NCBI GenBank assembly: GCA_039720395.1
Contig: CM077820.1
Span: 12,113,848-12,177,847, forward strand
Origin: Liquidambar formosana
Lineage: Eukaryota; Streptophyta; Magnoliopsida; Saxifragales; Altingiaceae
Direction of reading: 5' to 3'
DNA length: 64,000 nt
Numbering within the stretch: position 1 is the stretch's first letter; the number at the start of each line of letters is the position of its first letter. Below are positions 59,401-64,000 of the stretch, piece by piece. The notes beneath the pieces are model-generated. The model saw nothing but the letters and a program-made list of their open reading frames with translations, did no database searches and was not told where the DNA came from. The position numbers and the translations under genes were made by a program.

Positions 59401-60460
59401 ATTGTAATCAATTTTAGTTCATTTCATTTCAAATTCTCGTTTCTATAAGTTATCGCATTTTGTGTAACTATTTTGTAAAGGAAGACAGTTACTTTGAGTG
59501 TAATTTAAGATTTTTTTTTTTGGTGGCTTTGTATATTGGGGTAAATATGAAATAGTTACACAAAATGGTGAGAAAATAGTAACACGGGATTGATTCAACA
59601 TCACACCCATTTGTATGTAGCTGTGTTTTTCCTACTGATGTTGAAACAATTACACTAAATATGAGTGGTCTTCCAGTATAATTATTTCGTGTAAAAGCAC
59701 CTTGTTATTGAAATGCCCCAGCGAGATGTTGAAATGGATAAAGATGGGAATTCCCATAAATGCTGCGAAAATCTTGGGCATAAATGAATAAAGAATCCCC
59801 CTCCTTGTTTAACGCCCCCCCTTCCTTGATTAATGTCAATGATATGGTATTTACAACCCTTGAAGGAAGGATATAAGTGGTATTTGAATACTAAAAAAAC
59901 CAAAGAAGGGGACCGTTTTGCACCTAAGTGGACTTCTGGCTGGAGAAAAAGATTGCCAGGACTTAATGCTTTATGATATATTGGAAATGTCCTTCTACCT
60001 AATTTCCCCATTTATTTATAATGAAAAAAAGAAAGAAAGATAACTCCACTTTTATAATTTAATTATAATTTAACTGGCTTGAACCTAAATACACGCACTC
60101 TTTTCCACTATTTATGTTGCAATCAATATTCTTAAAGTCTAAGCCAACAAGACACCAAAGGCCTTTGGGTCTAATGGTATATCTAGTTCCAATGAAGGCG
60201 TAGGGATCTACATAAATGCATAGGTTTTCATTTCAACTTTGCTTGTTTGTATGTGGGGGTATGTGCAGTGTAAAATTATAGTGATCGATATTTCAAGAAT
60301 TTTTAAAAATTGATTTTATAATATCAGCTATAATGAGATTCTAAATTTTAAAATAATCTCACTTGAGCTTATGGATTTGTTTCGTCAAATTCTATGTAAA
60401 ATACTTATGATTGTTTAATTTCTACATTGATAACTAAATAGACCCTTAACAAACCTGTCA
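59401..60460. other. AT-rich intergenic DNA
   Basis: A weak tRNA-like segment lies at about 60,160-60,260 (GGTCTAATGGTATATC), too decayed to call a SINE. No gene was seen. Confidence 0.4.
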
Positions 60461-60464
60461 AATC

Positions 60465-61087
60465 TACCTTTCGAAGTTGGGTAAAATGGCAAAATGAACT
60501 TAACCCATCATTGAGAGCCATCACTCTCATTAGAAGAAAATATTTCAAAGCCCTAGGAATCTATGATAAGGATTTGTCCTTTATACAACCTAACGCGGTT
60601 TCATTATGGAAAAATGTAGGCACGCTCAAGATCAAGAATGGGGCAGGGCTGCAGAACATGTCTTATCAGTGAAATGTTCTATGATTAGACTTATGGCATA
60701 TCATATTTCTTTGAGTTGGACTTATGCTCCTTCAATTCATTGGATTTTTTCCATGATTGCCAATTAGATCTGGAACCGAAGAAAAGTCAACACAAAGCAA
60801 AGACAAGAATTGGAAAAAGAAAAATTTGTCACATTTTACATGATTATGAATGCCAAGATTGGTTAGGAGATGAGAATCTTTCTCCTAGTCCCCATGGAAA
60901 AGGTTGGATACAGCCACCCAAAAAATGTCGGTGGTGTGGTAACAATGGAAGTCTCCCCATTTACATTACCAAAGAAAAAAAAAATTTTACCCCCATTTTA
61001 TGCCGTAAATTTTTCTTAAAATCACCTACTTCTAGCAGCCTAATGATTATATTGAAGAATCAATTAGACAGAACAATAATACCGTAA
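60465..61087 (+). pseudogene. Unrecognised decayed coding-like region
   Basis: One frame is open at about 60,473-60,670 with WVKWQNELNPSLRAITLIRR and then IQPNAVSLWKNVGTLKIKNG, ending in TGA. An overlapping second frame, 60716-61087, holds a Cys/His/Trp-rich stretch ending PPKKCRWCG. I recognise no family. It may be an old transposon gene. No start, promoter or exon borders are convincing. Confidence 0.35.
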
Positions 61088-61269
61088 TGTACGCATTTCC
61101 CATGGAATTGTATAGGCTGAGAAATCATTTCAATTAGAGAACATAAGATTATTGAATCAATCAAGCCAAGAAGACATATCATAGCATTTTCTTTTATTTA
61201 TATTAATTTTTTTGCTAATAAGGGTATCCAAAGTTTTGGTTCGGTTAGTCACTCATCGCCCACTCTACG

Positions 61270-61560
61270 TTGTTGTTGTTGTTGTTGTTGTTGTTTTTTA
61301 TCAACAAAAGAAAACCATTTTATTAATTAAAAAAATAAATAAAAAATAAGCTATTACAATTACAGACAAAAGCCACCGCCCAATAAATGTTTAAGATAAA
61401 CTTGGTCGGTAGCTAACTCCAATAAATAAGAAGTTAAAAATAAAATCTTTTGCTTCTTAATACATAAGAAAAACACTAATCCAACTCTTCATGAGTTCAT
61501 AGCGTTTTCTAATATAGGGAGAATCACAAATTTCAAATTCGAACAAAATGGACAAATCTA
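61270..61560 (-). mobile_element. Probable LINE 3' tail with a CAA repeat end
   Basis: On the minus strand a decayed tail runs through GGGCGGTGGCTTTTGTCTG and AATAAAATGGTTTTC to TTGATAAAAAACAACAAC. The plus strand shows a TTG microsatellite at about 61,270-61,295. It resembles the LINE tail at 25,099 and the fragment at about 52,100. Confidence 0.45.
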
Positions 61561-62032
61561 GCCAACGTCCCTGGTAGGTGTAAAGTCCCACATCCAATGA
61601 CGGGCCACATAGAGGCCAGGGTGGGACTCTAACTTTATTAAATTAGAAATTAGAAATTTTCCCAAACTGATTAGAAATTTTATATCCTCAACTTTATTAA
61701 ATTACAAATTTGCCCAAATTGATATATTTTTTTTAAAACCCCTTTATTTTTCTTTTATACCCCTATCTTTTTATTGAATTTCTTTTTTATAAAATTCCTT
61801 TTTTTTTATTTTTTCATACCCCTCTCTTCATGAAATTAGAAATTTGGCTCACCTCATCTAAATTCCTAACACCGTCCTTGCCCACATCGGCTAGCCAAGG
61901 TTGGTTTTTAAAGTGTATAAAGCTCTACTGCTCCTTCAAAAACTAGACCTCTTGGAGGTTTAGTGGAGGTTAACTTTATGAGTTTTTAGATCTCTTTTCT
62001 ATATTATTTTTGTAGGCTTCTTCATGCGCTCG
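61561..62032. other. Intergenic DNA
   Basis: AT-rich, with poly-T tracts. No gene was seen. Confidence 0.4.
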
Positions 62033-62205
62033 TGTGTGTGTGTGTGTTTTCCTTATGCATGTTTAGCTTTTCTTTTGTTTTTTTTATCTTTTTTTTAAAA
62101 AGATGTACATATAATAAAGTGTGTGTGTGTGTGTTTTCCTTATGCATGTTTAGCTTCTTTTTTTCTTTTTTTTCTTTTTTTAAAAAAATGTACATATAAT
62201 AAAAA
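62033..62205. repeat. Tandem duplication, about 87-bp unit
   Basis: A GT run, TTTTCCTTATGCATGTTTAG, a T-rich tract and ATGTACATATAATAAA occur twice in tandem. Confidence 0.85.
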
Positions 62206-62453
62206 TCAAATTATAAGTGTTATGTCCAACTCGATCTGGCCAAACCAAAATTTTCAATATTTCAATTAACTCTAAAACCATTGGTCTAAAACCATTCGCC
62301 TAAGGTAGTCAGACCCCTCAAATTGATTGATCCCAACCTATCAATTTGAAGATAAGAATTCTTATATTTTCAAAACTGAAGTCACCTCAAAACCTATCAC
62401 CGAAAGAATAGGATGACTAGCAAAATACGGTTCACAAGTCATAACTACAACAT

Positions 62454-63105
62454 TAGGGCTAAAGCTGCTACTTGGACGACTGAGCCCGCCCAACCCAAAC
62501 CCAACCCGGTCAATGGGACGCGCTTGGACTAGTTTTTATACACTGGGTTGGGCTTGGGCAGAGGGATCAAGCAACCCAAACCCGACTTATATATAAAATA
62601 TATGTTGAATAATGGATTTTAAAATGGTTTCTTACGTGCTTCAGTTATATGTATGTTGGTGTTTTGAATTCTTAAGTGTTGTTTGATTATTGGTATTCAG
62701 TTGCTTAATTATTGATGATTTTATTTACTTAGTTTTTTAAAAAAAAATTACCTTTTGAATTAACATGAATTCCATCTTAACCAACAAAATTTAGATGATT
62801 GAAATTTGTAGGCATAAGCAAAAATGCATTTTTATTCATTGATGAAGTAGGTTTTCTATAATTAAAAAATATATATATACAAAAACAAAAAAATACAAGG
62901 CTACTTGCTTAACTAGCTCAACTTGCCCTCAACCTGCTCAACTGCGTAACCCAAACCCAACATGAGCCCACCCAACCTGAGCATGGATTGAACATAGACT
63001 GACTGACTGAGGAAGCTCAAGTTGGATTAGGTTTGTGCTAAAGGTTTTATACTTGAGATTGAACCTGGCTGACCTCTCAATTAACCTACCCAAGTTGAAG
63101 CCCTA
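62454..63105. mobile_element. Possible hAT-like element
   Basis: The left end TAGGGCTAAAGCTGCTACTT and the inverted right end TAGGGCTTCAACTTGGG are similar. The interior has CCCAACCCAAACCC and GGTTGGGCTTGGG words in opposite orientation. I could not find a target duplication. Confidence 0.4.
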
Positions 63106-63689
63106 GTTAGGGGCAGTATGAATGAAAAGATGACAATATCCTCTCTGCAAAAAAGGATGCTTATGTCCTTTGCCCGGTAGTCCATGTATCAAGCAAAGAA
63201 ACTCCTTGTTGCAAGGCATTTATTTGCACAATACCAACAGATTAGCAAGGCCAATGCAGTATGAGAAAAATTGTGCAATATATTATTAATTAGAAATGAC
63301 AATATATTAACCACCAACCCACTTTGTCTGCACAGGGAAAGCTTCAGCTAAGGCCTAAAGGGGAACAGATACAATGTGGCGGAAGAAAAACCCATTTCTC
63401 TCTTTTCTACCAACTGGAGTAAAATGGATGCTATACACATGGGAAACGCCCAATAGACAGTATGATATGGGGAAAACTCAGAGAAGGGGAGCGTCAATAG
63501 TCCAAACTATGCCTATCAGTTGTACAATGAAAATCCGCAAGATCAACTCAAAATGTGAAGCCATCGTATCTCATTCCTTGGAAAATCCTTCACTACATCC
63601 AACAAAATATAAAATAAAAAATAGAACAGAGTATATCCTGAATGCTAGGAAGGCCATTGTTTCAATATAGCGTAACTCCTCTTAAATTG
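63106..63689. other. Flank of the LINE remnant
   Basis: This may be further decayed LINE sequence, but the minus-strand frames did not match anything I know. Confidence 0.35.
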
Positions 63690-63870
63690 AAGTTAATGAA
63701 GAGTTACTTTTCAAGTTTAGTTTTACAAAAATTAATTTCCAACCCCGTCACAGCTTCAACGCATGAAAGAATACCTCTCAAACACTGAATTTGTTCGTTT
63801 TACCGCAGCACAAAAAATTGGTGTCATTGGCATATAAAAGATGAGTAATAACACCCCTAGAACATCGAGC
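63690..63870 (-). mobile_element. LINE reverse transcriptase remnant
   Basis: The minus strand reads THLLYANDTNFLCCGKTNKF, then a stop, then EVFFHALKL, a stop, and RGWKLIFVKLNLKS. This aligns with the plant LINE RT block LLFADDT followed by the FE.VSGLKIN.KS stretch. The catalytic YADD is changed to YAND and stops interrupt it. It is dead. Confidence 0.65.
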
Positions 63871-64000
63871 CGAACTCAACAGCTAGATTAACTCCTTTTG
63901 GTAATCATATTGTTGACATTATTTAAATTTGAAGTCGTTAAGTAATCCAGATATATATAATTGCACTTCCATACCTCAGGATACTGATCTATATTGTGCA
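63871..64000. other. Window end
   Basis: On the minus strand a short open stretch ends at a GT donor-like site (CCTGAG|GTATGG). It could be an exon end of a gene beyond the window, but it is too short to support. Confidence 0.2.

Overview
The window is nuclear DNA of a flowering plant, probably a eudicot. The genes have many introns with GT/AG borders, long AT-rich introns and wide intergenic gaps. They encode plant-type proteins: COG7, a GH17 beta-1,3-glucanase, a LUC7-like splicing factor, PEX11, a PLAC8/cell number regulator and a laccase. The transposable elements are also of plant type. I cannot name the species. No prokaryotic operon, CRISPR array, rRNA gene or canonical tRNA gene was seen.

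Layout. 1-7,179 (+) holds the 3' half of COG7, a Golgi tethering subunit. 8,571-10,164 (-) holds a GH17 glucanase that looks broken: there is a one-base frame change in the main exon and no ATG before the signal-peptide-like exon. 10.2-20.1 kb is repeat-rich intergenic DNA with a four-copy 265-bp tandem array, a hAT-like element and a complete solo LTR. 20,133-28,074 (-) holds a LUC7-like U1 snRNP gene; its introns contain a hAT-like MITE, a SINE, and a LINE 3' end with a second SINE inside it. 30,906-31,577 (+) is an intact single-exon PEX11. 32.6-34.7 kb is a degraded LINE split by a MULE-like element with a perfect 9-bp target duplication. 36,235-42,885 (+) is a four-exon PLAC8 gene (CNR6-like) whose introns carry a SINE, palindromic MITEs and repeated copies of its own acceptor region. 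43,935-49,165 (-) is an intact seven-exon laccase. From 49.2 kb to the end I found no intact gene, only MITEs, LINE tails, tandem duplications and microsatellites.

The genes do not form a pathway. COG7 acts in Golgi trafficking, LUC7 in pre-mRNA splicing, PEX11 in peroxisome division, the PLAC8 protein probably at a membrane, and laccase and glucanase in the cell wall or apoplast. COG7 and the glucanase are convergent, as are the PLAC8 gene and the laccase.

I found no clearly new multi-gene system. The strongest unusual signals are: a solo LTR whose U3 carries 13 AGACGTCT palindromes upstream of a TATA box; repeated branch-point-proximal segments in the last PLAC8 intron; two palindromic MITE families found side by side at two loci; nested insertions whose order can be read from target duplications; and the damaged glucanase. 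Exon models come from reading frames, splice consensus and remembered protein families; no search was run.
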